Of a DNA stretch of 64,000 nt, positions 1 to 9,542 are shown one piece after another; the first letter of the stretch is position 1; each line of letters begins with the position of its first letter. The DNA comes from Burkholderiaceae bacterium. Its GTDB lineage: Bacteria; Pseudomonadota; Gammaproteobacteria; Burkholderiales; Burkholderiaceae. The notes below the pieces were generated by a model that ran no database searches, had not been told where the DNA came from, and saw only the letters and a program-made list of their open reading frames with translations. The stretch is from contig CANFOL010000002.1 of the NCBI GenBank assembly GCA_947448695.1, forward strand, positions 62,001 to 126,000, given 5' to 3'. The position numbers were made by a program, and so were the translations under genes.

Positions 1-453
1 TCGGTTAGATACTCGAAAAATGTGGGTATCTACGGCCATAGTCGGTTGTCCAAATGCCGTATTCAGCACTACATTTGCAGTTTTACGCCCCACCCCTGGC
101 AATGCTTCTAGGGACTCACGATCCTGAGGTACTATTCCGCCATGCTGGTCCACCAGAATTTGACATGCTTGGATTAAATGTTTTGCTTTAGATCGGTAAA
201 GCCCAATCGTCTCGATATATTTGATCAACTTCTTTTCGCCAAGATCTAATATGGCTTGGGGAGTATTTGCTACTGGAAATAACTTTCGAGTGGCTTTATT
301 GACGGAGATGTCGGTGGCCTGTGCAGATAAAAGTACAGCGGCCAATAACTCAAAGTCAGAGGAATACACAAGCTCTGTTTTTGGATGGGGATTGATCTTT
401 TGGAGCGTCGCAAAAAATGCTTCACGCTGCTCAGGATTCATCAGCTTAGGCAT
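1..453 (-). CDS. nth: Endonuclease III, 3' end cut off by the window
   Basis: DNA glycosylase/AP lyase that removes oxidised pyrimidines in base excision repair. The visible 151 codons begin with MPKLMNPEQREAFF and run off the window edge, so the C-terminal Fe-S cysteine loop cannot be seen. The helix-hairpin-helix LPGVGRKTANVV lies at residues 118-129 with the expected catalytic Lys at about 124. The VDTHIFR motif follows with the catalytic Asp at about 142. Both are offset by four from E. coli Nth (K120, D138), which supports this start. The ATG overlaps the stop of the upstream HIT gene by 8 bp, so the two are probably co-transcribed. Identification is secure; only the end is missing. Confidence 0.95.
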   Translation of the reverse strand, partial: MPKLMNPEQREAFFATLQKINPHPKTELVYSSDFELLAAVLLSAQATDISVNKATRKLFPVANTPQAILDLGEKKLIKYIETIGLYRSKAKHLIQACQILVDQHGGIVPQDRESLEALPGVGRKTANVVLNTAFGQPTMAVDTHIFRVSNR

Positions 454-889
454 TATATTTGCTCTTAAAATCGAAGCTGCGAATCGCTTCATACAAGTCT
501 TGAGCACTTTGATGTCTGGCTTGTAAAAGATCTTCTGATATTTCACGTAATTTGGTGCCCCAAATCGATTCAGGGAAATAGGAGTCATCTTCCCAACGGG
601 GAATAATATGCCAATGTAAATGCGGCACAAAGTTACCAAAACTAGCAAGATTCACTTTATTGGGGTGCAATACATCCCGAATGAGTTGCTCCACTTGGCA
701 TACTATCTGCATCAATGCACTTCTGTGCTGCTCTGGTAAATCCGTCATCTCACCAAGGTGAGCATTCCAAACAACACGAACAAGCCCTGGAAACTCAGGC
801 TCTTGAGGCGCAATGATGCGAAGTAAGGCATTAGAGGCGAGTATCTCACCTCCATCGTGTGTGCATAAAAGGCATTCTTTAGTATCCAT
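446..889 (-). CDS. HIT-family nucleotide hydrolase/transferase-like protein
   Basis: A 147-residue histidine-triad protein. The signature reads PHLHWHIIPR, placing the three histidines at residues 90, 92 and 94, with the HWHI variant common in bacterial HIT proteins of unknown substrate. Members usually cleave nucleoside phosphoramidates or dinucleotides in the cytoplasm. An N-terminal CLLC pair (residues 6-9) could bind a metal, but this is only suggestive. It lies directly upstream of nth with overlapping ends, a pairing that implies co-expression rather than a known shared function. The family call is firm; the substrate is unknown. Confidence 0.88.
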   Translation of the reverse strand: MDTKECLLCTHDGGEILASNALLRIIAPQEPEFPGLVRVVWNAHLGEMTDLPEQHRSALMQIVCQVEQLIRDVLHPNKVNLASFGNFVPHLHWHIIPRWEDDSYFPESIWGTKLREISEDLLQARHQSAQDLYEAIRSFDFKSKYNA

Positions 890-1062
890 GCTTTAATTTT
901 ACAGTGTCATGTCTTAACTGCTCTAAACCATCCAGCCCCACCATAATGCCTGATAAATAATTTCTTCAAATAGTGTCGTGACTAGCAAATCTACCTCTTA
1001 GTCTAAATCTCCTTCATTTACAACAGTCTTAGTTTACGTTGACGAAACTATTTTTACAAAAG

Positions 1063-1089
1063 AAAAAACCCAAGGATGATGGCCTCGGG
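1063..1089 (-). terminator. Rho-independent terminator of aceA
   Basis: Read on the minus strand, CCCGAGG and CCTTGGG form a 7-bp stem (one G-U pair) around a 7-nt loop, followed directly by six T. It lies about 35 bp past the aceA stop codon, where transcription of aceA should end. Confidence 0.8.
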
Positions 1090-1122
1090 CTCTTCCAACG
1101 TTTACCTCAAATAAACAAAGTT

Positions 1123-2421
1123 TTAGTGAAATTGCTCTTCTTCAGTTGAACCAGTTAGTGCAGTTACGGAAGATTTGCCACCTTGAATCACAGTTGTTAC
1201 ATCATCAAAATAACCAGTGCCAACTTCTTGCTGATGTGACACGAAACTGTAACCACGATCGCGTGCTGCAAATTCTGGCTCTTGAACTTTTTCTACATAT
1301 GCTGTCATGCCACGCTTAGCATAATCTTGCGATAGGTCATACATGTTGTACCACATAGAATGAATACCAGCCAATGTAATAAATTGATACTTGTAGCCCA
1401 TTGCACCTAATTCGCGTTGGAATTTTGCAATCGTTGCATCATCTAAATTCTTCTTCCAATTGAATGAAGGTGAACAGTTATACGCCAGTAGTTTGCCTGG
1501 ATACTTCGAACGAACAGCTTCTGCAAATTTTTTGGCAAAACCAAGATCAGGCGTGCCAGTTTCGCACCAAACCATATCCGCAAATGCAGCATAAGCAACA
1601 CCGCGGGAAATCGCTTGATCAAGACCCTTACGTGTTTTGTAAAAACCTTCGGCAGTTCTCTCCCCAGTAACGAATGGTTTGTCATTTTCATCATAATCAG
1701 ATGTCAACAAATCAGCAGCTTCTGCGTCAGTTCTAGCAAGAATCAACGTTGGGACACCTAATACGTCAGCAGCTAAACGAGCCGAATTCAATTTTTGTAC
1801 TGCTTCTTGGGTGGGTACTAAGACCTTGCCACCCATGTGACCACATTTCTTTACAGAAGCTAATTGATCTTCAAAGTGAACTCCCGCAGCTCCAGACTCA
1901 ATCATTGACTTCATTAATTCAAAACCATTGAGAACGCCACCAAAACCAGCCTCAGCATCAGCCACGATTGGCGCAAAATAATCAATATAACCAGCATCAC
2001 CAGGGTTTAAACCTTTTGACCACTGAATTTCATCAGCACGTTTAAACGTATTATTAATTCTTTCAACAACTTTAGGTACTGAGTCAACTGGGTAAAGAGA
2101 TTGATCAGGATACATTTCTGCGCCACTATTTGCATCAGCAGCAACTTGCCAACCAGACAGATAAATGGCTTTAATACCTGCTTTTACCTGCTGCATTGCT
2201 TGTCCACCTGTCAAGGCACCTAAGCAATTAATATAAGCTTCATTATTAACCATGTTCCATAACTTTTCTGCACCACAGCGAGCGAAAGTATGCTCTACAT
2301 GTAAAGAACCCCTTAAACGGACAACATCGTCCGCCGTGTAGTTACGTTGAATACCTTTCCAACGAGGATTAGTATCCCAATCTTTCTGAATTTCTGCGGC
2401 TGCTTCTTGACGTGTCTTCAT
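1123..2421 (-). CDS. aceA: Isocitrate lyase
   Basis: Splits isocitrate into succinate and glyoxylate, the first step of the glyoxylate shunt, allowing growth on acetate and other C2 compounds. The protein (432 residues from ATG) carries the active-site signature KKCGHMGGK near residue 191, with the catalytic Cys near 193. It also has ARTDAEAA and the NCSPSFNW substrate loop. Length matches E. coli AceA (434). An upstream in-frame TTG exists at 2433, but ATG at 2421 is better placed behind a GGAG ribosome binding site. It is a single gene with its own terminator; no malate synthase is adjacent. The upstream region holds two palindromes that may be operators. Confidence 0.96.
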   Translation of the reverse strand: MKTRQEAAAEIQKDWDTNPRWKGIQRNYTADDVVRLRGSLHVEHTFARCGAEKLWNMVNNEAYINCLGALTGGQAMQQVKAGIKAIYLSGWQVAADANSGAEMYPDQSLYPVDSVPKVVERINNTFKRADEIQWSKGLNPGDAGYIDYFAPIVADAEAGFGGVLNGFELMKSMIESGAAGVHFEDQLASVKKCGHMGGKVLVPTQEAVQKLNSARLAADVLGVPTLILARTDAEAADLLTSDYDENDKPFVTGERTAEGFYKTRKGLDQAISRGVAYAAFADMVWCETGTPDLGFAKKFAEAVRSKYPGKLLAYNCSPSFNWKKNLDDATIAKFQRELGAMGYKYQFITLAGIHSMWYNMYDLSQDYAKRGMTAYVEKVQEPEFAARDRGYSFVSHQQEVGTGYFDDVTTVIQGGKSSVTALTGSTEEEQFH

Positions 2422-2475
2422 TGATTTCTCCAAAAATAGATGACAAAAGGGTGATTCAAAATAGGTGAATTTTTT

Positions 2476-2493
2476 AAGTCTTATATAAGACTT
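2476..2493. promoter_or_regulatory. 18-bp perfect palindrome upstream of aceA
   Basis: AAGTCTTATATAAGACTT is a perfect inverted repeat with no spacer, about 55 bp upstream of the aceA ATG, where an operator overlapping the promoter would lie. The regulator is not identified. It shares the core TCTTAT..AAGA with a second palindrome at 2565-2578. Confidence 0.5.
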
Positions 2494-2564
2494 TATGAAT
2501 TTCTGCTCTGCAACACAAGAGCAAAAGAATAAGAAATTAGTAATTTTTAAATGTTAAAAATCAG

Positions 2565-2578
2565 TATCTTATAAGATA
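2565..2578. promoter_or_regulatory. 14-bp perfect palindrome upstream of aceA
   Basis: TATCTTATAAGATA is a perfect palindrome. It shares its half-site core with the palindrome at 2476-2493, about 87 bp away centre to centre. The pair suggests one dimeric regulator binding twice upstream of aceA, although AT-rich sequence makes chance palindromes more likely. Confidence 0.4.
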
Positions 2579-2695
2579 TAATTTTATAATGTAAAATGAA
2601 AAATCATTATTTAGGATATTTTATAAACACCCTATGATAGGTATTTTTACTGATAGAAAATCTATTCCACTATGTGAAATTTACTCAGTTTTAGC

Positions 2696-3901
2696 TTAAA
2701 TAAGGGCTAATTTATTTTTATTATGCTGATTTAAAAGATGAGCAACCAAGACTGCAATCAGTTGCAGTAAGGCGATGGAATAGAAAATAATCTCAGGACT
2801 CTTCCAGTCCATAAAAAGTCCAAATAGGAGAGGACCAGAAGCTGCGCCAAAATCAATTCCTGAATACACCAGGCCAAAGACTCGGCCAGACGCACCTTTT
2901 GGCGTACCAGCCCTCACCATGAGATCTCTTGCAGGACCAGCCATACCGCCGCCGAAACCCATCAAAGCAAATAAGATAGGAACCATCCATCCAGGTAAAA
3001 TACCAAGTCCAGTAACAATTGCCATGACCCCAGAAAGAAGAAATGCGGTTGTTATCACTCGATCGGGATCTGATATTTTTGTTGCCACAAAACCACCAGC
3101 AATCAAACCTAAAGCGCTACAAATCATAAATAAGGTATAGGAAGATGCCGTCAAGCTGATTGGAATTTGGTAAATATCGACTAAAGCGCTCGAAGAAAAA
3201 CTTTGGATTCCGGCAGAACCAAACGAAGTTAAATAAAAGAAGAACCAACTCAGCCACATGCTAGGTAATTTAAAAATCGCTAAAGTGGCCATCGGCACAA
3301 CTTCTTCTTCATGGTTTTCATCAACCACTTGATCATCTAATTGTTTTCGTCGATAGAGCAAAATAAGCAAAACAACACATGCAAGTATCCCAGCACCAAA
3401 CTCTGCAACTCGCCAGCTATCAAATAAGGCTGTTAAGCTCAGCAAAAATAAAGGCGCAGCAGCCCAGCCAAGATATCCTGTGACACCATGAACTGAATAA
3501 GCATGAGCTAAGTTTTTGAGCTTCACAAGTTGATTAATCATGGTGTAATCCACTGGGTGGAATACACCATTACCAAGGCCCGCAATAGACACTCCAACAA
3601 GTAACATGGTGTAAGTTTGCGATAACCCAAGTATGAAAGCGCTGATCATAAGTAAAAAAATCCCAATAAACAACATGGGACGAGCTCCATAACGATCAAC
3701 TAAAAGCCCACTCGTTGATTGAACCACCGATGAGACCACATAAAAGGTGGTCATTAATAGACCTAACTCGGCATAAGTAAGACCAAACTCTGCCTTAATC
3801 CATGGGAATAAGGGGGCAATGATTAAATGAAAAAAATGGGAAATGCTATGGCCTAAGCCAATTAAACTAATAATTTCCACATCTTTTTTATTTGAATTCA
3901 T
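2696..3901 (-). CDS. MFS transporter, sugar-phosphate/drug antiporter-like
   Basis: A 401-residue inner-membrane carrier of the major facilitator superfamily with about 12 hydrophobic segments in two halves. The loop between helices 2 and 3 carries the MFS signature GLLVDRYGARPMLFIG (near residue 64). The central loop is highly charged (RRKQLDDQVVDENHEEE, about 185-200). It begins 15 bp after the stop of clpB on the same strand, so it may be read from the clpB promoter. The substrate cannot be told from sequence. A metabolite exporter or a fosmidomycin-resistance-type carrier are both possible. Confidence 0.82.
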   Translation of the reverse strand: MNSNKKDVEIISLIGLGHSISHFFHLIIAPLFPWIKAEFGLTYAELGLLMTTFYVVSSVVQSTSGLLVDRYGARPMLFIGIFLLMISAFILGLSQTYTMLLVGVSIAGLGNGVFHPVDYTMINQLVKLKNLAHAYSVHGVTGYLGWAAAPLFLLSLTALFDSWRVAEFGAGILACVVLLILLYRRKQLDDQVVDENHEEEVVPMATLAIFKLPSMWLSWFFFYLTSFGSAGIQSFSSSALVDIYQIPISLTASSYTLFMICSALGLIAGGFVATKISDPDRVITTAFLLSGVMAIVTGLGILPGWMVPILFALMGFGGGMAGPARDLMVRAGTPKGASGRVFGLVYSGIDFGAASGPLLFGLFMDWKSPEIIFYSIALLQLIAVLVAHLLNQHNKNKLALI

Positions 3902-3916
3902 CTCCCTATTTTACGA

Positions 3917-6505
3917 TTAATGGACTTTTCTAGTGAAAACGAATTCATTATTTTCTACATCAACAGGAATTAAGTCTTTAGGGCCAAATTTACCTTCCAA
4001 AATTAACTTTGAAATGGGGTTTTCAATCGATTGCTGAATCGCCCTCTTCAAAGGTCGTGCTCCAAATACGGGATCAAAGCCAGCATCTGCAATTTTGATC
4101 AAGGCTTCATCACTCACATAGAGTTGCATGTCCATCTTCGCTAAACGATCAATTAAACGCTGTAACTGAATCTTCGCAATTGAAGTGATTTGGTCTTTAT
4201 CTAGGGCATGGAATACGACTACTTCATCAATACGATTTAAGAACTCTGGACGGAAATGATCTTTTACCTCTTCCCAGACCGCATCCCGAATATCATCTTG
4301 AGGCTGACCCACCATCGCCTGAATAATGTGTGAACCTAAATTACTGGTCATCACAATGACTGTATTTTTGAAATCCACAGTTCTGCCTTGACCATCTGTC
4401 ATTCGTCCATCATCGAGGACTTGTAACAACACATTAAATACATCCGGATGAGCTTTCTCAATTTCATCGAGCAAAATCACACTGTATGGTTTACGTCTCA
4501 CAAGTTCAGTTAAATAGCCACCCTCTTCATATCCAACATAACCAGGAGGAGCTCCTATAAGCCTTGAAACACTGTGCTTTTCCATAAACTCACTCATATC
4601 AATCCGAATCATATGCTCATCACTATCAAACAAAAAGGAAGCTAATGCTTTACATAGTTCAGTTTTACCAACACCGGTTGGCCCTAAAAATAAGAAGGAG
4701 CCATAAGGTCTTCCTTCATCTGATAAACCAGCCCTTGATCTTCTGATAGCATTTGCTACGGCAGCGATCGCATCATCTTGACCAACAACCCGATCGTGCA
4801 ACTTCTCTTCCATACGGAGTAACTTATCTCTTTCTCCCTGCATCATTTTTGCAACGGGGATACCAGTTGCTCGAGAAACCACTTCTGCGATTTCTTCTGC
4901 ACCAACTTGAGTTCGTAAAAGTTTATTTTTCTTGATTCCCGGAGCTTCTTCAGCAGTGGCAGCACTCTTTAACTTACCTTCTAACTCTGGTAATTTCCCA
5001 TATTGCAACTCAGCCACTTTATCGAGCTTACCTTCTCGCTGTAACTTCACAATATCTGCCCGTACCCGATCAATCTCTTCTTTAATATGGGCTGTACCCT
5101 GAGCAGCACCTTTTTCAGACTTCCAAATTTCCTCAAGGTCAGCTAATTCTTTACCTAAGCGCGCAATTTCCTCTTCAATTAATTCAAAGCGCTTAACAGA
5201 AGCTTCATCTTTTTCTTTTTTCACTGCCTCACGTTCAATTTTTAATTGAATAATGCGACGCTCCAACTTATCCATGACCTCTGGCTTGGAATCAATTTCC
5301 ATCTTAATTCTTGAAGCAGCCTCATCAATCAAATCAATCGCCTTATCTGGCAAAAAGCGATCAGTAATGTAGCGATGCGATAACTCCGCTGCAGCAACAA
5401 TCGCTGGATCGGTGATTTCTACTCCATGATGTAACTCATAGCGTTCTTGTAAGCCACGAAGAATTGCAATGGTGGCCTCAACACTAGGTTCATCTACAAG
5501 CACCTTCTGAAAACGTCGCTCTAGTGCTGCATCTTTTTCAATATACTTACGATACTCATCTAAAGTGGTTGCGCCAATACAATGCAACTCTCCTCGCGCG
5601 AGCGCCGGCTTTAACATGTTGCCAGCATCCATCGAACCTTCTGTTTTTCCGGCCCCTACCATCGTATGAATCTCATCAATAAAGACAATCGTTTGGCCTT
5701 CATCTTTGGCGATATCGGATAAAACAGCTTTTAAACGCTCCTCAAATTCACCACGAAATTTTGCCCCAGCTAACAGCAAAGCCATATCTAAAACCAGCAC
5801 ACGCTTATTCTTTAAGGACTCTGGAACCTCTCCATTCACAATACGCTGGGCAAGACCTTCGACAATTGCAGTTTTACCTACTCCTGGTTCACCAATCAAT
5901 ACAGGATTATTTTTGGTCCGGCGCATTAAAATTTGAATTGCACGCCGAATTTCATCATCACGACCAATCACTGGATCGAGTTTACCTAAGCGGGCACGCT
6001 CCGTTAAATCTACGGTATATTTTTTAAGTGCTTCACGTTGACTTTCTGCATCATTACTATTCACCGATTGACCTCCTCTTACGGCATCAATAGTCGCCTC
6101 TAAACTTTTACGAGATAATCCCACCGCTTTAGCGGCTTTGCCAAGATCACCTTTATCATCTGCCAAAACTAACAAAAATAATTCAACCGCAACGAACTGA
6201 TCGCCACGTTTATTCGCTTCTTTTTCTGTCAAATTGAGCCAAGCACTCAGACTTCGACCGACCTGAACATCACCGGAACCTTCAACCTGAGGTAATTTTT
6301 TTGCAATGGCATCAATACTTTTTTCTAATTGAGCAACATTCACTCCTGCCCGCGTTAATAAACTTCTGGCAGCCCCCTCTTTATCGTTTAAAAGCGCTAA
6401 TAAGACGTGCTCCGGCTCTATGAATTGATTATCAGAACTTACCGCTAAGCTTTGGCCCTCAGCTATCGCCTCTTGAAATTTCGTGGTTAATTTTTCAATT
6501 CTCAC
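3917..6505 (-). CDS. clpB: ATP-dependent disaggregase ClpB
   Basis: Hexameric AAA+ chaperone that works with DnaK to pull apart aggregated proteins after heat stress. It has the N-terminal Clp repeat domain, a first ATPase module (Walker [10 protein letters not shown] near residue 206), the long coiled-coil middle domain (about 400-525) and a second module (GPTGVGKTE near 605). The conserved family N-terminus begins (M/V)[12 protein letters not shown]. This points to GTG at 6505 as the start, preceded at good distance by GGAGAG. The ATG four codons upstream (6517) has no such site. That gives 862 residues, close to the 857 of E. coli. A heat-shock-like promoter lies upstream. Confidence 0.96.
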   Translation of the reverse strand: MRIEKLTTKFQEAIAEGQSLAVSSDNQFIEPEHVLLALLNDKEGAARSLLTRAGVNVAQLEKSIDAIAKKLPQVEGSGDVQVGRSLSAWLNLTEKEANKRGDQFVAVELFLLVLADDKGDLGKAAKAVGLSRKSLEATIDAVRGGQSVNSNDAESQREALKKYTVDLTERARLGKLDPVIGRDDEIRRAIQILMRRTKNNPVLIGEPGVGKTAIVEGLAQRIVNGEVPESLKNKRVLVLDMALLLAGAKFRGEFEERLKAVLSDIAKDEGQTIVFIDEIHTMVGAGKTEGSMDAGNMLKPALARGELHCIGATTLDEYRKYIEKDAALERRFQKVLVDEPSVEATIAILRGLQERYELHHGVEITDPAIVAAAELSHRYITDRFLPDKAIDLIDEAASRIKMEIDSKPEVMDKLERRIIQLKIEREAVKKEKDEASVKRFELIEEEIARLGKELADLEEIWKSEKGAAQGTAHIKEEIDRVRADIVKLQREGKLDKVAELQYGKLPELEGKLKSAATAEEAPGIKKNKLLRTQVGAEEIAEVVSRATGIPVAKMMQGERDKLLRMEEKLHDRVVGQDDAIAAVANAIRRSRAGLSDEGRPYGSFLFLGPTGVGKTELCKALASFLFDSDEHMIRIDMSEFMEKHSVSRLIGAPPGYVGYEEGGYLTELVRRKPYSVILLDEIEKAHPDVFNVLLQVLDDGRMTDGQGRTVDFKNTVIVMTSNLGSHIIQAMVGQPQDDIRDAVWEEVKDHFRPEFLNRIDEVVVFHALDKDQITSIAKIQLQRLIDRLAKMDMQLYVSDEALIKIADAGFDPVFGARPLKRAIQQSIENPISKLILEGKFGPKDLIPVDVENNEFVFTRKVH

Positions 6506-6542
6506 AGGACTCTCCATTCATAAAGAATTTATTCATACCCTA

Positions 6543-6571
6543 TAGATACGTCCAAAACGTATTATTTCAAG
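6543..6571 (-). promoter_or_regulatory. Putative sigma32-type promoter of clpB
   Basis: On the minus strand CTTGAAA (6565-6571) and CGTATCTA (6543-6550) are separated by 14 bp. The first matches the sigma32 -35 box (CTTGAA) well; the second matches the CCCCATNTA -10 box only in part. The same stretch contains the inverted repeat ATACGT-N5-ACGTAT (6546-6562). The position is sensible for clpB, about 40 bp from the start codon. Confidence 0.5.
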
Positions 6572-6591
6572 AGCCCGTCTAAAATAGACAC

Positions 6592-6858
6592 ATGAAAAAT
6601 GCCAACACTTTAGATAAATCTTGGGTGATATACCTATTAGAGTGTATCGACGGTAGTTTGTATACAGGTATTACCAATGATCTAGAAAAAAGATTAGCAA
6701 GTCACAATGCTGGTCTTGGTGCGAAATATACGCGAGGAAGACGGCCGGTTACATTGTTGGAATTCAAGACTGTAGAAAGTCAGTCAGACGCTTTGCGATT
6801 AGAGTATCAAATCAAAAAATTACCACGATTAAAAAAAAGAGCGTTTTTTAAAATCTGA
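6592..6858 (+). CDS. GIY-YIG domain protein, UPF0213/YhbQ-like
   Basis: An 88-residue single-domain GIY-YIG protein. The motif is present as WVIYLLECIDGSLYTGITND (VIY ... YTG), followed by the conserved Arg in LEKRLASHN and by the usual GAKYTRGRRPV stretch. Stand-alone proteins of this family (E. coli YhbQ) are small DNA-acting nucleases of poorly known role. It is transcribed divergently from clpB and converges on the lipoprotein gene at 6865. Family call firm, function uncertain. Confidence 0.85.
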   Translation: MKNANTLDKSWVIYLLECIDGSLYTGITNDLEKRLASHNAGLGAKYTRGRRPVTLLEFKTVESQSDALRLEYQIKKLPRLKKRAFFKI

Positions 6859-6864
6859 AGGCTT

Positions 6865-7587
6865 TTACTTAGTATAGGATTGCAACTCATATCTCCAAAA
6901 ATCTTCTCGACCGTCAATTCTTCTTGGTCCTGCCATTGTGAAATATCTGCCATCTGTTTCACGAACTACCCATCGACCAATTTCTGGAGAATACCAATAT
7001 CGATCAATACGTGTTGATTCCAATCGGGTAGAGTCGTTATGCTGGAAGCGTATCAATTTCTCAATTTTCATTGCGGTAAAAGTCCCACTAGGAATCGTGA
7101 TACTTTCCCATCCCCGTTGGTGAATAGTTACGGATATAGGCAAACGATAGGAAGAGTTTCCTAGTTGATAGGACGTTTGAATCGTTGCTGATAAATTAAT
7201 TTGATTTAGATCAAGATAAACTGGAATAACAGATTGATAGGTTTGACTACTATCCCAGTCAGAATCTGCCAATAGCTTCCCAAATGGAGACTGAACTTCA
7301 TTTCCTAAGTTATGACTTTTTTGCCCTTTACGAGAAATAATAATCTGCCCATTTTCAAGAGCGCTAATTTGTTCTTCAATTAATTCAACTGGCTCAGAGT
7401 TGAATTGATTAATCTTTAAATATTTCCATGACTGACCTATCTTCGCTTCGCGAAGATTTAATGGTGTGGGTTGTAGTGTCGGGGTTGCCTTGATAGCTGG
7501 TAATGATTTAATTGCACAGCCAACGAAGGGCAAGCTTAAAGGCAAAGTTAACCCCCCAATTACAAAAGCTCTTCTTGATTCTTGCAT
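6865..7587 (-). CDS. Putative Tat-exported lipoprotein of unknown function
   Basis: I do not recognise a family. The N-terminus reads MQESRRAFVIGG followed by a hydrophobic stretch and LPFVGC. That combines a twin-arginine motif (SRRAFV) with a lipobox Cys near residue 24, so the product is probably a folded, lipid-anchored envelope protein of about 240 residues. The rest is rich in beta-prone segments and has no visible cofactor motif. ATG at 7587 shares its A with the moaE stop (TAATG), with a G-rich stretch just upstream. A second ATG 12 bp further upstream would extend it by four residues. Coupling to the molybdopterin genes suggests, but does not prove, a link to a molybdoenzyme. Confidence 0.7.
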   Translation of the reverse strand: MQESRRAFVIGGLTLPLSLPFVGCAIKSLPAIKATPTLQPTPLNLREAKIGQSWKYLKINQFNSEPVELIEEQISALENGQIIISRKGQKSHNLGNEVQSPFGKLLADSDWDSSQTYQSVIPVYLDLNQINLSATIQTSYQLGNSSYRLPISVTIHQRGWESITIPSGTFTAMKIEKLIRFQHNDSTRLESTRIDRYWYSPEIGRWVVRETDGRYFTMAGPRRIDGREDFWRYELQSYTK

Positions 7588-8039
7588 TATTTCCCCCATT
7601 TTTTTAAGCGCTCTTCATCACTCGTTCTTGCATCAACCCATCTAGACCCCTCGAGCGTATGCTCTTTCTTCCAAAAAGGGGCTGATGTTTTTAAATAATC
7701 CATCATAAACTCGCAGGCAGCATAGGCATCAGCACGATGTGTACTTGCTACCGCAACTAAAACTATTTGATCGCTAGGATAGAGTTTGCCAACCCGATGA
7801 ATAATGGTTGCATTGATAACGTCCCAACGTTTTTTCGCTTGATCGATAATATCTTGCAAGGATTTTTCAGTCATACCCGGATAATGCTCGAGCTCCATCG
7901 CTGCTACTTGATCGCCAAGATGGGAGTCACGAACGGTTCCAACGAATAGATTAATCCCACCAATGTTTGGCAGTCCTTTGCGAAGAAGATCTAATTCAGT
8001 GGAAACGTCAAAGTCTTCTGTCTGAATAGCAATTTTCAT
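7587..8039 (-). CDS. moaE: Molybdopterin synthase large subunit MoaE
   Basis: Together with MoaD it inserts the dithiolene sulfurs into precursor Z to make molybdopterin. The 150-residue protein has the MoaE hallmarks RVGKLYPSDQIVLVAVAS.HR and the catalytic-lysine segment PFWKKEHTLEG.RWVDAR near the C-terminus. It begins immediately after the moaD stop, in the order moeA-moaD-moaE. Length is normal for the family. Confidence 0.96.
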   Translation of the reverse strand: MKIAIQTEDFDVSTELDLLRKGLPNIGGINLFVGTVRDSHLGDQVAAMELEHYPGMTEKSLQDIIDQAKKRWDVINATIIHRVGKLYPSDQIVLVAVASTHRADAYAACEFMMDYLKTSAPFWKKEHTLEGSRWVDARTSDEERLKKWGK

Positions 8040-8297
8040 TTACCCCCCTGTCACCGGCGGGAAAAAAGCAATTTCTGCACCCACTTGAATGGGCTCTGCC
8101 ATCGTCACCATTTCTAGATTTTGTGCTGCCCGAATATTTTTATGTGGTGCAAGTGTATCAGCCCAAATGTCATCTTTTTTTGACAAATACACTCTTAAAT
8201 CACCAATTGTGATGATGTTATTGGGCACGTCTTCTTCAAGATAGGCAGTTTTTAAGGCTTCTTTGAGAGAGGCAAAAAAACGGATGGAAATCTTCAT
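8040..8297 (-). CDS. moaD: Molybdopterin synthase sulfur carrier subunit MoaD
   Basis: Ubiquitin-like sulfur carrier of molybdopterin synthase. The 85-residue product ends in the essential PPVTGG, whose terminal Gly-Gly is thiocarboxylated. ATG at 8297 is preceded by an in-frame GTG at 8300, so a one-residue longer form is possible. It sits between moeA and moaE with no gap and probably shares their transcript. Confidence 0.94.
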   Translation of the reverse strand: MKISIRFFASLKEALKTAYLEEDVPNNIITIGDLRVYLSKKDDIWADTLAPHKNIRAAQNLEMVTMAEPIQVGAEIAFFPPVTGG

Positions 8298-8300
8298 CAC

Positions 8301-9542
8301 TTAATATCCCAAGAGTTGTGAAAAAGGTATATACCTTACCCTATCACCTTTACGTATTGCTTGCCCAGCAGGTATATCCGCCAAGCCATCTGCCCAAACT
8401 GCACTGGTCAAAACTCCTGAGCTTTGATTCGGATATAACTCTAACTTTCCAGAGGTATTTATTCTTACTCGCAAAAACTCATTCCTTTTATCAGGTTTGA
8501 TCCAATCAAAATTGGACTCCAATTCATAACGAGGTTCAACGCTAACTTGAGCTCCTTGAAGTGCTCTGATGAAAGGCTTAACAAATAATAAAAAAGTCAC
8601 AAAGCTGGACACTGGATTACCGGGTAAACCCATAAACCAAGATGAATCAGCAGCTTCTCGTTTGATTGATCCAAAAGCTAGTGGCTTTCCAGGCTTAATG
8701 GCAATTTGCCACATATCCAATAAACCTTCAGCCTCTACTGCTGGTTTAATATGATCTTCCTCCCCAACCGATACTCCACCTGATGTAACAATTAAATCAT
8801 GGTCTGCAGCGGCCGCTCGCAGAGTTTTTCTAGTCGCATCTAATGTATCTGGCACTATTCCAAAGTCGGTGAAGTCACAGCCCAATGCCTTTACACAGGC
8901 AATTAGAGTGTCGCGATTCGAGTTATAAATACCACCAGGCTTTAAGGCCTGACCAGGCAATGTAAGTTCATCACCAGTAAAGAATAAAGCCACCTTCACC
9001 CGTTGCTTAACTTCAAGATGGGTCATGCCAGAGGATGCGGCAACTCCAAGCTCTTGAGGGCGAAGAAAGGTTCCTGCTTGAAGAATGACGGTATTTTCAC
9101 GAATATCTTCGCCTTGTTCACGAATCCACTCCCCAGCTTTTGGGACGTGGTTTACTTTGATCTGATAGTTAATTCCATTTGCATCAGGCGCCCCAATGAC
9201 TTCACAATCTTCCTGCATAACCACCGCTGTTGCCCCTACAGGGATTGATGCCCCTGTAAAAATTCGTCCCGCAGTATTCGGCTCTAAGGTATTTCCAAGA
9301 TAACCCGCAGGAATCCGCTGAGTCACTGGCAGGGTAATGCCAAGTTCAGTGATATCTTGTGCGCGTAAAACATAACCATCCATTTGGGTGTTATCCATTG
9401 GTGGGACATTGACTGTACTGATAACATCTTTTGCCAAAACTCTGCCCAATGCCTCTTGAAGAGTAACCGTCTCTGAATGTTGCGTGGCTTTTGCCTGTGA
9501 AAGTAATATCTCTAAAGCCTGGGCTGCAGTTTTCATACTCAT
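8301..9542 (-). CDS. moeA: Molybdopterin molybdenumtransferase MoeA
   Basis: Inserts molybdate into adenylylated molybdopterin to give the active cofactor. The 413-residue protein has the MoeA pattern: N-terminal VPPMDNTQMDGY, the central MoCF-biosynthesis domain with VTSGGVSVGEEDHIK, and AIKPGKPLAFG plus GLPGNPVSS. Its ATG overlaps the thrC stop by 4 bp, so amino-acid and cofactor genes are fused into one transcript here. The two molybdenum hydroxylases elsewhere in the window need this pathway. Confidence 0.95.
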   Translation of the reverse strand: MSMKTAAQALEILLSQAKATQHSETVTLQEALGRVLAKDVISTVNVPPMDNTQMDGYVLRAQDITELGITLPVTQRIPAGYLGNTLEPNTAGRIFTGASIPVGATAVVMQEDCEVIGAPDANGINYQIKVNHVPKAGEWIREQGEDIRENTVILQAGTFLRPQELGVAASSGMTHLEVKQRVKVALFFTGDELTLPGQALKPGGIYNSNRDTLIACVKALGCDFTDFGIVPDTLDATRKTLRAAAADHDLIVTSGGVSVGEEDHIKPAVEAEGLLDMWQIAIKPGKPLAFGSIKREAADSSWFMGLPGNPVSSFVTFLLFVKPFIRALQGAQVSVEPRYELESNFDWIKPDKRNEFLRVRINTSGKLELYPNQSSGVLTSAVWADGLADIPAGQAIRKGDRVRYIPFSQLLGY

